DNA from: VRUE01 sp963695835
Lineage (GTDB): Bacteria > Actinomycetota > Thermoleophilia > Solirubrobacterales > 70-9
Direction: 5' to 3'
Length of the DNA: 64,000 nt
Assembly: GCA_963695835.1 (NCBI GenBank)
Contig: CAVOHR010000002.1
Coordinates: forward strand, 248,001 to 312,000
Shown one piece after another: positions 63,701 through 64,000 of the stretch. The notes beneath the pieces were generated by a model, which had not been told where the DNA came from, did not search any database, and saw only the letters and a program-made list of their open reading frames with translations. Each line of letters opens with the position of its first letter. Positions within the stretch are counted from its first letter, which is position 1. The position numbers and the translations under genes are program-made.

Positions 63701-63997
63701 GCGGCACGCATGGATTCCTCTCAGGTCATCTACAGGACTCTGGGGCCGTACCCAAGCGACCCCGCCAAAGCCGCCGCCTGGGGCGACGGCGCACACGCCA
63801 TCGCCACCTACCGCTTCCGCCACAACATCCGCGACGAACACAACCCGCTCGGTGGCCGCCGGCCTCGCGACGCTTCCGCGCGAGCCGAGCGGGCCCGCGC
63901 TCAGCAGCGGATCGACACCGCGCGACGAGCGCTCGCACGCGGGCAGGATCGCGCCGCGCAACGGGCCGCCGCCCCGGACCTGAGCATCGGCCGATAG
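60782..63997 (+). CDS. MobF (TrwC-like) conjugative relaxase-helicase
   Basis: A complete 1071-residue relaxase. The N-terminal relaxase domain has candidate nucleophile tyrosines at Y14 (NAGYW) and Y26-Y27 (DDYYTK), and the metal-binding His cluster in PALHVHVVISN with RHRM before it; LGYDVRFSAPKSVSLLYALG is the MobF signature. The helicase domain has Walker A AAWPGTGKTTALAAA (near residue 465), VIVVDEANMTS, VVIGDTHQIGAIGPGG and the late YAYAITKFGAESKTFDRAYP. The C-terminal 200 residues are charged coil. It nicks the oriT, stays bound to the DNA and unwinds it for transfer. No coupling protein or secretion genes are in the window. Confidence 0.95.
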   Translation: MVGVTKIQRGNAGYWLAAVAEGGDDYYTKPGEAPGEWIGDLADELGLYGQVDAAGYTAILEGRDPTSGKQLVRRPETRYRQRPDGSEKRVEPVLGYDVRFSAPKSVSLLYALGSDRTRERIIAVMNEAVKQGIAHLEKEACMVQRGKKGRHIERGEGLVGMAFRHRMSRSGDPALHVHVVISNLTRAVADGKWLSLASPQGRSPLYPHGKSAGVIFQAALRAGFLREFGLEFDAIKNGYADLKGFSRDVIEAFSTRSREIANWLEKHGVFSVEAAQTAAYRTRDAKDYSVDADERVTEWEAQAEPYGLTPQGIAKMVDEARPREPRAVTDADLDAALLNLESTSSHFDRRALLWAVADELPEGADLTAITTAVDRLLASDRIVCLHEATSPLGFSYYTTPRIAEAERGFIDGALAGTDAGVAKVPRKTVEAVLDRHQYLGNDQREMVIRLTTTGEHVVPVAAWPGTGKTTALAAAVEAWNEAGFTVLGCATARTASGSLTDAGVPATSIRALLYNTKMDKARGIELPRGIVIVVDEANMTSTFDLAALRILAAEHGGKLVVIGDTHQIGAIGPGGAFNHLARAVEPVELTTIRRQRREADQRIVTLVHEGRGSEALDLLKTEGKLIVGDDLISTLNGLILDWHRDFATGADVVMIARRNRDVEYLNDQARELRREEGKLGEAEVIVGERGITAGDRVQTRINRRGIDNRERWDVLSVDAAARTVELRRVGGDERAMTLGPRYLDLRTKDGAPALQYAYAITKFGAESKTFDRAYPFLDAGGNLEQELVALSRGREVANVYAVASSQLLDPDLGPATRELSDKLHDIRGAMEREGADYAATEVALRQRIDAMQPAELAERRASLATAGRAADPILSRRDRLDSAIKSDREWVERLGREREAIERMPKPVAAELARVSAGEINAAERLRRNLAEREALPDPKPRTNDPKPAEPDARLEAVLIEQRVARLASLEVGAARMDSSQVIYRTLGPYPSDPAKAAAWGDGAHAIATYRFRHNIRDEHNPLGGRRPRDASARAERARAQQRIDTARRALARGQDRAAQRAAAPDLSIGR

Positions 63998-64000
63998 CAC

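Overview
The window is very GC-rich bacterial chromosome with actinobacterial gene content: trpEGDC/trpFBA with hisIE, hrcA-dnaJ-prmA, an actinobacterial-type PfkA, an Rpf-like transglycosylase, and ftsEX next to smpB and tmRNA. Together with the many secreted and DUF559/AbiEi-type proteins this suggests a member of Thermoleophilia (Solirubrobacterales-like). That placement is inference; no rRNA is present.

Layout. 1-4.8 kb: lytic transglycosylase, coaE, rpsA, then a divergent flavoprotein and a fatty-acid/sterol hydroxylase-type membrane enzyme. 4.83-5.94 kb: an IS630-type element with inverted ends and a TA duplication, sitting directly behind the polA stop codon. 5.9-14.8 kb: polA, an AbiEi/DUF559 protein, malic enzyme with an ACT domain, a TIGR01777 epimerase, a lipoprotein, a phosphofructokinase with pyrophosphate-type signature residues, a methyltransferase and a 49-residue membrane protein. 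14.9-30.5 kb: a long minus-strand block read hrcA-dnaJ-prmA-DUF2269-murI-yqeY-phoH-ybeY/era-hisIE-trpEGDC-htrA-trpFBA. 30.6-40 kb: HadA/HadB-type dehydratases, Rpf-like protein, a TPC-type P1B ATPase, purU, P450, ABC-F ATPase, GAP-family membrane protein, OsmC. 40-47.3 kb: the trans-translation and division block ssrA (tmRNA), a coiled-coil/HhH protein, smpB, an RNB exonuclease, S41 protease, ftsX, ftsE. 47.7-64 kb: an accessory region with a MaoC remnant, a large secreted protein, HicBA, many small unknown genes, then a plus-strand mobile-element backbone: ParB-like protein, SSB, DUF3560 protein and a 1071-residue MobF (TrwC-like) relaxase-helicase behind a run of perfect hairpins that could be an oriT. 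No integrase, ParA or type IV secretion gene lies inside the window.

The most unusual signal is a set of long imperfect palindromes (about 40-120 bases) at gene ends. Two of them, at 14853-14965 and 38397-38507, are clearly copies of one element: the single-stranded cores are conserved, while the terminal stems differ in sequence and keep full self-complementarity, so paired positions have changed together. Several palindromes reach into coding sequence: one supplies the trpA stop codon, one the prmA stop, one lies across the trpB/trpA junction, and two lie in the linker that joins YbeY to Era in one frame. I see no known family for them.

Quality note. Single-base indels interrupt trpD (two), hisIE, the purU start, a small XRE regulator and the IS630 transposase, several of them in short C or G runs. 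Interrupted housekeeping genes of this kind point to uncorrected sequencing or assembly errors more than to true pseudogenes, so frames near such runs should be read with care.
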